Origin: an uncultured bacterium
GTDB taxonomy: Bacteria; Planctomycetota; Uabimicrobiia; Uabimicrobiales; JABWCH01
NCBI GenBank assembly: GCA_938003875.1
Contig: CALKWO010000337.1
Location: 1-64,000 of the forward strand
Length of the DNA: 64,000 nt
Reading direction: 5' to 3'
How positions within the stretch are numbered: position 1 is the first letter of the stretch; each line of letters starts with the position of its first letter. Positions 44,108 to 52,274 of this stretch are shown here, piece after piece. The position numbers were made by a program, and so were the translations under genes. A model generated the notes under the pieces. That model had not been told where the DNA came from, did no database searches, and saw only the letters and a program-made list of their open reading frames with translations.

Positions 44108-44389
44108 CTATTTTTTTTTGGATGCACTTTTATAAGTAGTTTTTTTTAAGGGTTTATAGAGATCGTTTGTCTGATCGGAGCGAGCAATAACGACACCTGG
44201 GTTTGACGGTTTTTTTGCAACTTTGGGTTTACCTTTAAATCCTGGATGGACAGGCCCTTCCAATGGTTTTGGTGTTCTGCCAAAAGCAACGGGTTTGCAA
44301 ACAGGCTTTCCATCAGGAAAAGCATTGCCACCAACGCATCTAGGTTTCCCCAATCCGCTAGAATTTCTCTCAGGTTTAGGATTTGGCAT
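44108..44389 (-). CDS. Small Pro/Lys/Gly-rich basic protein
   Basis: A 93-residue, low-complexity, strongly basic protein with many Pro, Gly and Lys and two Cys. No family is recognised. Support comes mainly from an excellent ribosome site (AAGGAG, 5 nt before ATG) and its tight spacing to the next gene. The amino-acid make-up is odd enough that the reading frame could be spurious; a frame from 44430 overlaps it but lacks a ribosome site. Confidence 0.45.
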   Translation of the reverse strand: MPNPKPERNSSGLGKPRCVGGNAFPDGKPVCKPVAFGRTPKPLEGPVHPGFKGKPKVAKKPSNPGVVIARSDQTNDLYKPLKKTTYKSASKKK

Positions 44390-44426
44390 GTTTTCTCCTT
44401 ATCTGTAATAGTCAAAGTGATCCTGT

Positions 44427-44469
44427 GCAAAATGAGCAGTGCTATAAAATAGTATCTGCTCTATTTCGC
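44427..44469 (-). repeat. R1-like hairpin (copy F, diverged)
   Basis: Contains GAGCAGTGCTAT and ATAGTATCTGCTC, the inverted arms of the R1 core, closed by GCAAAAT/TATTTCGC-type flanks. The long R1 flanks are missing. Confidence 0.6.
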
Positions 44470-44511
44470 ATCTGCGACAGCACTTTGGTCAGACAGTTTT
44501 TCTCCTTATAC

Positions 44512-45102
44512 CTATAAAGTATCTGCTTTAAGCCCTAATTCTTTGGTTAAAAGGGCTAACGATTTTTGAAGTTCTTCAAGACTGGCATCATTGGTGAGAT
44601 AATAGTCACAAAGAGCTATAGGGCCTCCTTTTTCTAAAGCTTCTATTTCTGCAAAGTCTCTTTTTTCTGCTTCTTCTGGCGTTAAAGGGCGATACTCTCT
44701 TATAGAAAGTCGATGATATCTTGTCGCTCTTCTGGAGATGACGCAAATCAAAAGAATCTTAGCCTGAATGGATTGCCTTAGCAGAGTATATTCACTCCAG
44801 CTATAAAGACCATCAATAAGCATTGTGTCCTGCTTTTCCAGAATTTCCCGAATGATTGGAATAGAAAGATGGGCATAGGCAGCCATTCCATACTGTGCCC
44901 TCAATTCCATGCGGACTTTCTTTTCGTTGTCCTGAGTTTCAGGCAAATTTCTTTTACGCACTTCTTGTATTGTTATGTTGCCGAAATGCAAAAAAGGTAA
45001 GCGATAGTCCTGGACAAGGGTTTGTACTACAGTGGATTTTCCTGTTCCAGGCATACCCACTATGGCAAGAATTGTTTTTTCTTTTTTAGAAGTGTTTTCC
45101 AT
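44512..45102 (-). CDS. P-loop nucleotide/dephospho-CoA-like kinase
   Basis: I use ATG 45102, which has GGGAG at the right distance; the product is 196 residues. It starts with a Walker A GMPGTGKST (about 15-23) and continues with a nucleoside-monophosphate-kinase-like fold (LIDGLYSWSEYTLLR, RRATRYHRL, RDFAEIEALEKGG, ALCDYYLTNDASLEEL). This resembles the archaeal-type dephospho-CoA-kinase/adenylate-kinase-like family; the substrate is not certain. It stands between an R1-like hairpin and a hairpin after the Skp-like gene. Confidence 0.75.
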   Translation of the reverse strand: MENTSKKEKTILAIVGMPGTGKSTVVQTLVQDYRLPFLHFGNITIQEVRKRNLPETQDNEKKVRMELRAQYGMAAYAHLSIPIIREILEKQDTMLIDGLYSWSEYTLLRQSIQAKILLICVISRRATRYHRLSIREYRPLTPEEAEKRDFAEIEALEKGGPIALCDYYLTNDASLEELQKSLALLTKELGLKADTL

Positions 45103-45130
45103 CAAAATTTCTCCCACTATTACAGAAAAC

Positions 45131-45157
45131 GTTCTGTTGCTATTCCTGCAACAGAAC
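45131..45157 (-). terminator. Hairpin downstream of the Skp-like gene
   Basis: A 10-bp perfect stem GTTCTGTTGC/GCAACAGAAC with a 7-nt loop lies about 11 nt after the stop of the chaperone gene; on the minus strand it is followed by GTTTTC. Probable terminator, weak T tract. Confidence 0.55.
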
Positions 45158-45167
45158 TGGACAATGC

Positions 45168-45743
45168 TTATTTTTTCTCTTTACTATAATTTTCATTCAT
45201 TCTGTCTAAGATAGTATTGGTGATATCGTAGTCTTTTCCCCAATATAGCACATCGCGTGTATGGATTTGCATTCTCAAGGCTTCTGCTGTCTGAGAGCCA
45301 AAGAAGTCAGGCTCTGCTACACGCAATACCATAAAAAAATTATTTTTTTTGGCATATTCTTCGATTTCTTCGCTTACTTCTCGGTATATATCCTCCAAAC
45401 CAATCTTGAGCTTTTGGGTAAAGAAATGGTTGGCTTTTTCTTCCGAATATTTAATTTCAAAAAGCTTTTCTGTAAGCCTTTTTTCTTTGTTCTGGCGAAT
45501 CTTGCTTCCTGCTTTGTACAAAGGAATTTCATCTTTAAGCTGCTTTACTTCTTCTTTTAATCCTTTTATTTTAGATAGTTCTGCTTCTGTTTCCTGCCTT
45601 ATGGTTTCTTCCATGACAGTTACTTTTTTATAATCGCGAAAAACTTTCTTTAGATCAATGAAACCTATTTTCAGGTTTTGTGCGCAGACAAGAGGGCAAA
45701 AAGAAGCACAGAATAAAAGGACACAAACAATAAAAGATCTCAT
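45168..45743 (-). CDS. skp: OmpH/Skp-like periplasmic chaperone
   Basis: I place the start at ATG 45743 (AAGGAG site), which begins a signal peptide ending VCA (about residue 21). The mature part of about 170 residues has the Skp layout: a short beta strand LKIGFIDLKKVF, two long charged helices forming tentacles (about 40-125) and a closing KNNFFMVLRV strand. Skp trimers hold unfolded outer-membrane proteins, which fits the porin in this window. It follows ftsH after about 50 nt. OmpH-like proteins of the PVC group are often annotated only as hypothetical. Confidence 0.85.
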   Translation of the reverse strand: MRSFIVCVLLFCASFCPLVCAQNLKIGFIDLKKVFRDYKKVTVMEETIRQETEAELSKIKGLKEEVKQLKDEIPLYKAGSKIRQNKEKRLTEKLFEIKYSEEKANHFFTQKLKIGLEDIYREVSEEIEEYAKKNNFFMVLRVAEPDFFGSQTAEALRMQIHTRDVLYWGKDYDITNTILDRMNENYSKEKK

Positions 45744-45793
45744 ACTTACTCCTTGAAGTTTTTGAAAAATTATTTTAAAAATATTCAATATTT

Positions 45794-47776
45794 CTAGTTA
45801 AAAACAGGATGAATGGTGTTTTTTTCGGGTAAAGAGGGAATCCATTCTTTTAGAAGATTACGGAATTCTTCTCCTTCCAGAGTTTCTTTTTCCAAAATAA
45901 TATCTACAATTTTTTCCAAAGCGTATTTGTTTTGGGAAATCATTTCTTTGGTCTGAGCATAGCATTGTGTTACCAATTTGATTACTTCTTTGTCAATTTG
46001 ATCCATTGTGTTGCCGCCAAAGTATGTTTTTCTCTCGAAATTTCGCCCCAGGAAGACATACCCTTCTTCTCGCTCAAAAGAGATAGGCCCCATTTCTTTT
46101 GTCATACCATATCTTGCAACAATAGAACGGGCTATATCTGTAACGTGTTCAAAATCATTTTGAGCACCTGTAGAAACGATGTTTAGCCCAATCTCTTCAG
46201 AGACTCGTCCTGCAAGAAGAATGCAAATTTTTGCCAGCAGCTCTTCTTTTGTGCGTGTGTATTTATCTTCTTCAGGTAAAGAAAGAGTATAGCCTAAAGC
46301 GGAGCCTCTAGGAATGATGCTTACTTTGTGTACAGGATCACCATCAGGGTGAAGCTCTGCAACCATGCCATGTCCTACTTCATGATAGGCCGTAATCTTT
46401 TTTTCCTTGGAAGAAATGATTCTGCTTTTGCGCTGTGGGCCTGCAATCACTCTCTCTATCGCTTCAGAAATATCTTTCTGATCGATCATCGTTTTGCCCT
46501 TGCGAGCTGCCAAAAGAGCAGCTTCGTTCATGATATTGGCCAGATCTGCTCCAGAAAAACCAGGAGTCCTCTGGGCGATTTGTTTTAGTTCGATACCAGC
46601 AGCAAGAGGTTTTCCTTTAGCATGGATTTTCAGGATTTCTTCTCTTCCTTTGATGTCAGGTTGGTCGATTACGACTCTACGATCAAAACGGCCTGGCCTG
46701 AGCAATGCAGGATCAAGGATATCAGGACGGTTGGTGGCAGCAAGAACAATAATGCCTTTGTTGTTTTCGAACCCATCCATTTCTGCAAGGAGCTGGTTGA
46801 GCGTTTGTTCTCTCTCATCATGTCCCCCGCCGACTCCTGCTCCTCTATGCCTTCCGACAGCATCGATTTCATCAATGAAAACAATACAAGGTGGTTTGGC
46901 TTTTGCCTGCTGGAAAAGATCCCTCACCCTCGATGCACCTACTCCAACAAACATTTCCACAAATTCTGAACCAGAAATATTGAAAAAAGGAACGCCAGCT
47001 TCCCCTGCGACGGCTCTTGCCAGTAAGGTTTTTCCTGTACCTGGAGGGCCTACCAATAGAGCACCCTTAGGAATTTTACCACCCAACTGCTCAAATTTGG
47101 AAGGAGATTTCAAAAATTCTACGATTTCCTTAAGCTCTTCCTTAGCTTCATCGCAGCCTGCCACATCTTCGAAAGTGGTTTTTGTGTCTTCTTCCGCAGT
47201 AATTTTGGCTCTGGTTTTGACAAACGACATGACATCTTTTCCATAGCTATTCATTCGTTTCATGATAAAAACCCAAAGAACCATAATCAAGCCAATAGGA
47301 ATAATCCAGGAAAAAAGCAGTGCTACCCAATTGTTGTCCATTTCGCCTTGATAGGGGATATTGTGTTTTTCCATAAGCTTGATAAGATCAGGGTCATCGA
47401 AAACTCTGGTCACAACAAACTGAACCCTTCCTTTTTTAGGTTGTAAAAAATCTGCAAAAAGGCTATCTTCTTTCTTTTTGTTTTCCTTAGAAGATTCTGG
47501 TTTAGGAGGATTTTTTTTGATTTCTTCTAACGTTTCTTTCCATATTGTTTCATCTTCGATATAAATACCTTTGATATGAGTATTGCTGAGTATGCACTTT
47601 TCAATACGGTGTTCATCAGCAATCAATTTTTTAAATTTGGAATAGCTCAATTCTTCTGTTTTATTTCTAAAAAAAATAGAATGGAGCATAAGAATCAGAA
47701 AGAAAAAAATAAAAAAATAGTAGATAGGGAATTTGTTTCTATTCTCTCCTAGAGGAGATTTATTTTCTGAGGACAT
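45794..47776 (-). CDS. ftsH: ATP-dependent zinc metalloprotease FtsH
   Basis: I place the start at ATG 47776 (AAAGGA site), giving 660 residues. Order: an N-terminal membrane helix (about 17-35), a periplasmic region (about 36-145, here lengthened by a Lys/Pro stretch), a second helix (about 150-172), an AAA domain with GPPGTGKT (about 243), FIDEIDAVGRHRG and the arginine-finger region RPGRFDRR, and the M41 protease domain with HEVGH (about 464) and the distal Asp in the NDFEHVTDIAR region. It degrades misfolded membrane proteins and regulators. It lies downstream of an ECF sigma gene and upstream of the Skp-like gene, an envelope-stress grouping. Confidence 0.95.
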   Translation of the reverse strand: MSSENKSPLGENRNKFPIYYFFIFFFLILMLHSIFFRNKTEELSYSKFKKLIADEHRIEKCILSNTHIKGIYIEDETIWKETLEEIKKNPPKPESSKENKKKEDSLFADFLQPKKGRVQFVVTRVFDDPDLIKLMEKHNIPYQGEMDNNWVALLFSWIIPIGLIMVLWVFIMKRMNSYGKDVMSFVKTRAKITAEEDTKTTFEDVAGCDEAKEELKEIVEFLKSPSKFEQLGGKIPKGALLVGPPGTGKTLLARAVAGEAGVPFFNISGSEFVEMFVGVGASRVRDLFQQAKAKPPCIVFIDEIDAVGRHRGAGVGGGHDEREQTLNQLLAEMDGFENNKGIIVLAATNRPDILDPALLRPGRFDRRVVIDQPDIKGREEILKIHAKGKPLAAGIELKQIAQRTPGFSGADLANIMNEAALLAARKGKTMIDQKDISEAIERVIAGPQRKSRIISSKEKKITAYHEVGHGMVAELHPDGDPVHKVSIIPRGSALGYTLSLPEEDKYTRTKEELLAKICILLAGRVSEEIGLNIVSTGAQNDFEHVTDIARSIVARYGMTKEMGPISFEREEGYVFLGRNFERKTYFGGNTMDQIDKEVIKLVTQCYAQTKEMISQNKYALEKIVDIILEKETLEGEEFRNLLKEWIPSLPEKNTIHPVFN

Positions 47777-47888
47777 ACTTAAATTTTCCTTTGGTTCCAG
47801 CAACGAAATTAAAACGAAAACTTTCGTTTGATTATAGAGAGAGTTTTTGTTCTTTGCAACTTAATTTTTATATATCTGACCTGTCAGA

Positions 47889-48497
47889 TTATTTCATAAA
47901 AAAAATCAAATCGCTTTTGCTGCGTATTTTTTTTAGTAACTCTTCTTTTAGATTCATCTTGGCTCTATTCAAAAGACTTTTTACCGCCTGCACACTGGTC
48001 TTCATGATTTGCGCTATTTCTTCATAAGAAAGATTTTCATATTTGGATAGAATTACTGCCATTCGTTGGTTAGCAGGAAGTTTGTTCAAGGCATTTTTTA
48101 CTTCACTGCATATCTCTTTCCTTGACAAAATGCGGGAAGGAGTTTCTTGAGAGCTATCGCTTATCATAAGAGCAGGCGAGCTACTGTCTTGATTTTGGAT
48201 AGAATATGCTTTTTTCCGTTTTTGATCCCTGATATAGTTTAAACAGAGATTTGTAACGATTCGATAAAGCCATGTATGAAATGAAGCTTCTGGGGTATAT
48301 CTTTCGCGGGCGTTATAAATTCGTAGAAAAACCTCCTGTGCAAGGTCTTCAGCATCTTGAGGATTGTGGACAAATCTCTGGATGGTATTTAGTACACGAG
48401 AAAAATTTTGCTCCATGATTTGCGTAAAGGCACTATCATCTCCCTGAGAAAATTGTACCATCCATTGTGTATCTGTTCTGGGAGTCTGTGTTACCAT
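47889..48497 (-). CDS. ECF sigma factor (RpoE/SigW type)
   Basis: The 202-residue protein has sigma region 2 (about 20-95: HNPQDAEDLAQEVFLRIYN, ASFHTWLYRIVTNLCLNYIRD) and region 4 (about 130-190: LPANQRMAVILSKYENLSYEEIAQIMKTS-type helix-turn-helix). It would direct RNA polymerase to a special regulon, possibly envelope stress given ftsH and skp downstream. No anti-sigma gene is adjacent on either side, which is unusual for RpoE-like factors. A 33-bp near-perfect palindrome lies 30-62 nt upstream of the start codon. Confidence 0.92.
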   Translation of the reverse strand: MVTQTPRTDTQWMVQFSQGDDSAFTQIMEQNFSRVLNTIQRFVHNPQDAEDLAQEVFLRIYNARERYTPEASFHTWLYRIVTNLCLNYIRDQKRKKAYSIQNQDSSSPALMISDSSQETPSRILSRKEICSEVKNALNKLPANQRMAVILSKYENLSYEEIAQIMKTSVQAVKSLLNRAKMNLKEELLKKIRSKSDLIFFMK

Positions 48498-48526
48498 ATC
48501 TTATAATCTTCCGATATGCTGTATGT

Positions 48527-48559
48527 TTGGGAAAATGAGAAAATTTTTCATTTTCCCAA
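48527..48559. promoter_or_regulatory. 33-bp palindrome upstream of the ECF sigma gene
   Basis: Arms TTGGGAAAATGA and TCATTTTCCCAA around an A/T-rich centre. The plus strand continues with eight T, but no plus-strand gene ends here. On the minus strand it lies between the aminotransferase stop and the sigma start. It could be an operator or a hairpin ending the aminotransferase transcript. Confidence 0.55.
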
Positions 48560-48581
48560 TTTTTTTTGTGCCAACCGTTAT

Positions 48582-49691
48582 TTATTTCATTCCTTCCTGG
48601 AAGACTTTCTTCAAAAGATCCAGTCCTCTGTCGATCTCCTCTTCTTTCGTGGCAAAAGAGATACGGAAATGAGTATCTTTTTCACTAAAAGCATTGCCTG
48701 GAATTACCAGAATTTCTTTTGCAACGGCCGCTTCGCAAAATTTTTGTCCAGTTCCCCACGGAACTTCTGGAAAAATATAAAAAGCACCATGAGGCTTCGA
48801 TACTTGAAAACCAATATCCAATAACCCTTGATAGATTTTATCTCTTTTCCGTTTGTATCTTTCTATATAGGGTGCAAGATCTACATCAAAAGTTTTAATA
48901 CAGGCATATTGTGCAGGAGTAGGGGCACAAACAAAAGTAAATTGTTGTAATGTAGTCATCTTTTCTATAATTGCTTGAGGCCCAGCAGCATAACCCATTC
49001 TCCATCCTGGCATTCCATAGGTTTTAGAAAAACCATTCAAAAGCAGAGTGTTAGGATAATACGAAACTATGGAATGGTGCTGATCTTCATAGTTAAAAGC
49101 TTCATAGATCTCATCGGAGATGATTAAGAGATTATTTTTTTTTGCAATTTGTGCAATCTGAAGCAATGTTTCTTTTGAAAAGACTGTACCTGTAGGATTA
49201 GAAGGACTATTGATAAGAATAATTTTGGTCTTTTCCGTAATTTTTTCCTCGATTTTTTTTACATCTATTTGAAAATCAGGATAAAGACTATAGTATTTTG
49301 GAACACCGCCAGCAAGAGACAACAAGTGCTTGTACATCACAAAATATGGGTCGGGAATCAGAACTTCATCACCAGGATTGACAAGAACCATCATGGCTAG
49401 CAATAAAGCCCCAGAAGTTCCACTCGTTATCATCAAGCCTTCTGGCACAAAATTTCTGGTTTTTTGCAGCTCTTCCTTTACTTTTTCCCTGAGAATCGAA
49501 ATCCCTTGTGTCATGGTATATTGATTCAAACCTTGTTGGATAGCCTTGATCGCAGCCTCTTTCACTGGTTCAGGAACATCAAAGTCGGGTTGTCCAATAG
49601 AAAAGTTGACTGGGTTTTGCATTTTTGCAGCCAAATCAAAAACCTTACGAATCCCTGAGGCTGTAATATTTTTTACTCTATCTGCAAACAT
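48582..49691 (-). CDS. aspC: Class I/II pyridoxal-phosphate aminotransferase (aspartate aminotransferase-like)
   Basis: A 369-residue fold-type I enzyme. The PLP lysine is in LLNGFSKTYGMPGWRMGYAAG (about residue 222). Substrate-arginine and PLP contacts are visible in INSPSNPTGTVFSKE, ISDEIYEAFNY and FRISFAT near the end. This matches the I-gamma aspartate/broad-range aminotransferases of bacteria. It moves the amino group between aspartate, other amino acids and 2-oxoglutarate. It is preceded by the small basic-protein gene with its own terminator, so it probably has a separate promoter. The exact substrate cannot be determined. Confidence 0.9.
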   Translation of the reverse strand: MFADRVKNITASGIRKVFDLAAKMQNPVNFSIGQPDFDVPEPVKEAAIKAIQQGLNQYTMTQGISILREKVKEELQKTRNFVPEGLMITSGTSGALLLAMMVLVNPGDEVLIPDPYFVMYKHLLSLAGGVPKYYSLYPDFQIDVKKIEEKITEKTKIILINSPSNPTGTVFSKETLLQIAQIAKKNNLLIISDEIYEAFNYEDQHHSIVSYYPNTLLLNGFSKTYGMPGWRMGYAAGPQAIIEKMTTLQQFTFVCAPTPAQYACIKTFDVDLAPYIERYKRKRDKIYQGLLDIGFQVSKPHGAFYIFPEVPWGTGQKFCEAAVAKEILVIPGNAFSEKDTHFRISFATKEEEIDRGLDLLKKVFQEGMK

Positions 49692-49734
49692 GGTATTGCC
49701 TTTCTAAAAGTAAAGTAACAGAGTTTATCCACCT

Positions 49735-49765
49735 AAAAAAAAAACCTGGGTTACAAAAACCCAGG
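49735..49765 (-). terminator. Intrinsic terminator of the small basic-protein gene
   Basis: On the minus strand CCTGGGTT...AACCCAGG forms a perfect stem followed by ten T residues. It lies 14 nt after the stop at 49779. Confidence 0.9.
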
Positions 49766-49778
49766 AAGGAATAAAAGA

Positions 49779-49988
49779 CTATTTTTCTGCGGCTTCTTCT
49801 TTTTTTTCTTTTACTTTAGCAACTTTTTTCATTTTAGTGCCAGAAAGAACTTTGGGTAGTCCATACACAGAACTTTCTTCTTTCCAAATTCCTTTTTTAC
49901 TTAATATTTCAATTCGTTCTCCTCTTTTTAAGACATTACGATGTCTTTTCAGCTTAGAGGAGATAAATAAACTTTTATGAATAGACAT
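49779..49988 (-). CDS. PVC-type small basic protein
   Basis: The 69-residue product from ATG 49988 (AGGAG site) is strongly basic. It resembles, from memory, the small basic protein family described for Verrucomicrobia, Chlamydiae and relatives: HKSLFISSKLKRHRNVLKRGERI, a GIWKEESSVYGLPK core and a Lys-rich tail. Family members are suspected to bind rRNA or ribosomes, but this is not proven. A strong terminator follows, and a structured leader candidate lies upstream at 50081-50205. It is a useful phylogenetic marker for this window. Confidence 0.8.
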   Translation of the reverse strand: MSIHKSLFISSKLKRHRNVLKRGERIEILSKKGIWKEESSVYGLPKVLSGTKMKKVAKVKEKKEEAAEK

Positions 49989-50080
49989 AAAAACTCCTTT
50001 GTCTCGATAAAAATGCAGCAAAACATATAGCTATTACAATATTTTCTTTTTTTTTCTTCTTAAAAACTTCCGAAGAATAA

Positions 50081-50205
50081 TTCCCCTCATAGAAAGTTGG
50101 TTTCCCTGAACTGGATACAGGATTGACATAGATCCCCAAACTGGAAGATTGTTTGTAGGGTACTGTGTCCTGATCACCTCCCTAATCAACTAGCAAGTAG
50201 GGTAT
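50081..50205 (-). ncRNA. Rod-like structured RNA candidate or leader
   Basis: Nested inverted repeats can fold into one long interrupted rod. The arms are GTTGGTT (50096-50102) with AATCAAC (50184-50190), CAGGA (50118-50122) with TCCTG (50168-50172), CCC (50134-50136) with GGG (50158-50160), and CAAAC (50137-50141) with GTTTG (50151-50155), plus an outer CCCT/AGGG. The strand is not determined; minus would make it the leader of the small basic-protein gene. I recognise no Rfam class. Confidence 0.4.
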
Positions 50206-50569
50206 AGCTATTTACTTTATTTTTTTCAAAATATAAAACAAAATCTTACTTGGATGAGGGCACGAAGTCAAGTTTTTTTTTGCATCTTATCACGAATTTT
50301 GTTGTAAATCATTTTTGGCTATATTCCTCTTTTCTTTCTAGAATTTTTGTGAAGATTTTGTAAAATGGACTTAAGGCATAATAAAAATAACACAGCGAGC
50401 TGCTTTAATGGAGAATTTTATTCTATTAAAAATTGCAAGAAAAAATCTTGAAGTTTAAGCCAATTTTCTGCTTGTAATCTTTGGGATTTTTTTGTATTTT
50501 TAAGATATATCTACTTACTGGCATTGCTTCAAAATCAATAGAAACTAATAAATTCAGAAGGGGGAAATC
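50206..50569. other. 364-bp A/T-rich intergenic region without recognised feature
   Basis: No open frame with a ribosome site, repeat copy or clear promoter is visible. It must hold the promoter of the plus-strand gene at 50570, whose ribosome site is GGGGG at 50559-50563. Confidence 0.5.
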
Positions 50570-51034
50570 ATGAAAAATATAATCATTGTTATTATTGGCG
50601 TGCTTATAAGTCTTGTATATTCCAAATGGGATAATATAAGGTCGCTGCTCGTGACTCCAAAGACAACACAAAAGACTACAACAATAGAGGCTCCAAACCA
50701 AAATGTCGAGACGGAATTACTTTATTATAAAAGGTTGGACCAGACTATCAGCTTTGAAGTAGACTCTTCCCTTACATTAGAGAAAACTATAGCTCAGATA
50801 TGCCAGAAAGCCTATATCCCTTATGTTTTTGTTGAAAAAGCAGATCTTAAAACTACTGCACCTAAGCTGGATTCTTATAAACTACATGGCAAGGTCAAAG
50901 ATATTATAGAAAAGCTCATTTCTCAGCAAGAGCTTTTGTATGTCCTTAACGAGAATGGTCTATGCCTTAGAAAAAAAGAAAATTATACTCATGGCGAAAG
51001 CACTGTAAAAATAACACCTTGTCGTACTGGCTGA
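50570..51034 (+). CDS. Membrane-anchored STN-like domain protein
   Basis: The 154-residue product has an N-terminal membrane helix (about 2-18) or uncleaved signal and a domain at about 55-140 that resembles the secretin/TonB short N-terminal (STN) fold. The order is a strand, SLTLEKTIAQICQKA, YVFVEKADL, SYKLHGKVKDIIEKLIS and a final beta hairpin (LYVLNENGLCLRKK). STN domains occur in secretins, TonB receptors and FecR-like regulators; here it stands alone. It is convergent with the HEAT lipoprotein gene and shares a bidirectional terminator with it. Confidence 0.65.
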   Translation: MKNIIIVIIGVLISLVYSKWDNIRSLLVTPKTTQKTTTIEAPNQNVETELLYYKRLDQTISFEVDSSLTLEKTIAQICQKAYIPYVFVEKADLKTTAPKLDSYKLHGKVKDIIEKLISQQELLYVLNENGLCLRKKENYTHGESTVKITPCRTG

Positions 51035-51110
51035 AAAGGCTAGAAATAAACTCATCCGTTGGATGAGTCCACTGTGGATCAATATGAGCCTTTTTCTTAG
51101 ACGAAATTAA

Positions 51111-51138
51111 AAAACCAGGGCTCAGCCCTGGTTTTTAT
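51111..51138. terminator. Bidirectional intrinsic terminator
   Basis: Perfect stem AAAACCAGGGC/GCCCTGGTTTT with loop TCA lies between two convergent genes, with T tracts on both strands. A second hairpin ACTCATCC/GGATGAGT sits just before it at 51050-51068. Confidence 0.85.
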
Positions 51139-51161
51139 TTTGTAGAAGTTCAAAATATCTT

Positions 51162-52055
51162 TTACTTTGTCCCTTTGATTTCTGCCCATTCTTCCCATTT
51201 TTCTGGATTGGGACCAAAGTCTTTTCCTGTGAGTTCTTTTAATACAGAGTATGCTGCATCCCCTACATTCCCTACGGGGTCACGCATTTTTTGGACAAGA
51301 GGAATCTTGCACTCTTCTGTATATCCTATCATGGCAACCGCTCCAATGGAATTGTAGCGAACAGCAGGATGTTCATCGTTCCATGTATTAGCAAGAATAG
51401 CTTTTACAGCTTCGGGATTTCCTGTTCTGGCAAGTGCTATGACAACATTGTTTCTTACTTCTGGTGCAGGGTCTTTCAAGGCTACCAGAAGATGAGGCAA
51501 AGCATCCTGGTCTTTTTCCTTGTTTACTATCTGCGAAATAGCAAAAGCAGACATAGCCCTTACAGAAGCTTCTGGGTCTTTCTTTAGGGCATCGAATAGA
51601 ATTTCCATAGGAGTCTGGTCTGAGGCAATGTGTCCTAAGGATAGTGCTGCATTGCTGCGTACAATAGAACCTCCTGTTTTCAAGGCATCGTTCAGATAAG
51701 GAATGGCTCGTATGTCATTGCTGAACCCCAGGGAAGTAACAGCAATATATCCCTTTTCTCCAGGAATGGCTTTCACAAGTTCGGAAAAATGGCTTCTGCT
51801 CAATTCTTCCAGATCTTTTTCTGCAGAAATGACCAGAGCATGATCCTGTATTTTCTGAGCAGCCTGCCATTTTTTCAGCAATGTATCAAGCTGTGCCAAA
51901 ATATCTTCGTCTTGTTTTGTTGTCCGATAGTCCAGTCCTTGACGATCTTCCTTGATTTCCTGCAAATCTATTTTTTCATCTTTTGCTTTATCAGCACAAC
52001 CAGCCAGCAAAAGCAAGGAAGCAAGGAATACAAAAAAAAATTTTCGCATCAACAT
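51162..52055 (-). CDS. HEAT-repeat lipoprotein
   Basis: The 297-residue protein (start ATG 52055 or 52049) begins with a lipoprotein signal and lipobox LAGC. From about residue 95 it contains five or so HEAT/PBS-lyase-like repeats (IPYLNDALKTGGSIVRSNAALSLG, LLVALKDPAPEVRNNVVIALA, DEHPAVRYNSIGAVA). It is a protein-binding scaffold in the envelope; partners are unknown. HEAT lipoproteins of this kind are common in planctomycetes. An R1 repeat lies upstream. Confidence 0.85.
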   Translation of the reverse strand: MLMRKFFFVFLASLLLLAGCADKAKDEKIDLQEIKEDRQGLDYRTTKQDEDILAQLDTLLKKWQAAQKIQDHALVISAEKDLEELSRSHFSELVKAIPGEKGYIAVTSLGFSNDIRAIPYLNDALKTGGSIVRSNAALSLGHIASDQTPMEILFDALKKDPEASVRAMSAFAISQIVNKEKDQDALPHLLVALKDPAPEVRNNVVIALARTGNPEAVKAILANTWNDEHPAVRYNSIGAVAMIGYTEECKIPLVQKMRDPVGNVGDAAYSVLKELTGKDFGPNPEKWEEWAEIKGTK

Positions 52056-52191
52056 TTTCCTTTAAAATTTGTAATTATCAAACTACAGCAGCTCTCATTA
52101 TGTATTTGCTATGAGAATGAAATAACTTCCCCATTTTAGTTCATAAGGTTCAACGTCTATAACACAATCAGAATACACGAAGAAAAGCCTA

Positions 52192-52274
52192 TGCAGGCTA
52201 AGCAGTGCTATATTAATAGCATCTGCTTGAGTCTGCGGGAGGAAATGTGGAACTTATTTAATTCTTGTTCCTTA
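52192..52274 (-). repeat. R1 repeat, stop-codon form (copy E)
   Basis: Near-perfect inverted copy of 22078-22160. The first three bases on the minus strand are the stop codon of the uridine-kinase-like gene, so the repeat starts exactly at the gene end. Confidence 0.85.

Noticed and set aside
44146..44430. Alternative 94-codon frame overlapping the small basic-protein gene
   Set aside because: It lacks a ribosome site, while the frame starting at 44389 has a strong one.
46494..47246. 250-codon plus-strand open frame
   Set aside because: It lies antisense to the conserved AAA domain of ftsH and has no ribosome site; a shadow frame.
50171..50183. GATCACCTCCCT resembles the 16S rRNA 3' end
   Set aside because: Only a dozen bases match and no other rRNA sequence surrounds it; treated as chance or as part of the RNA candidate.
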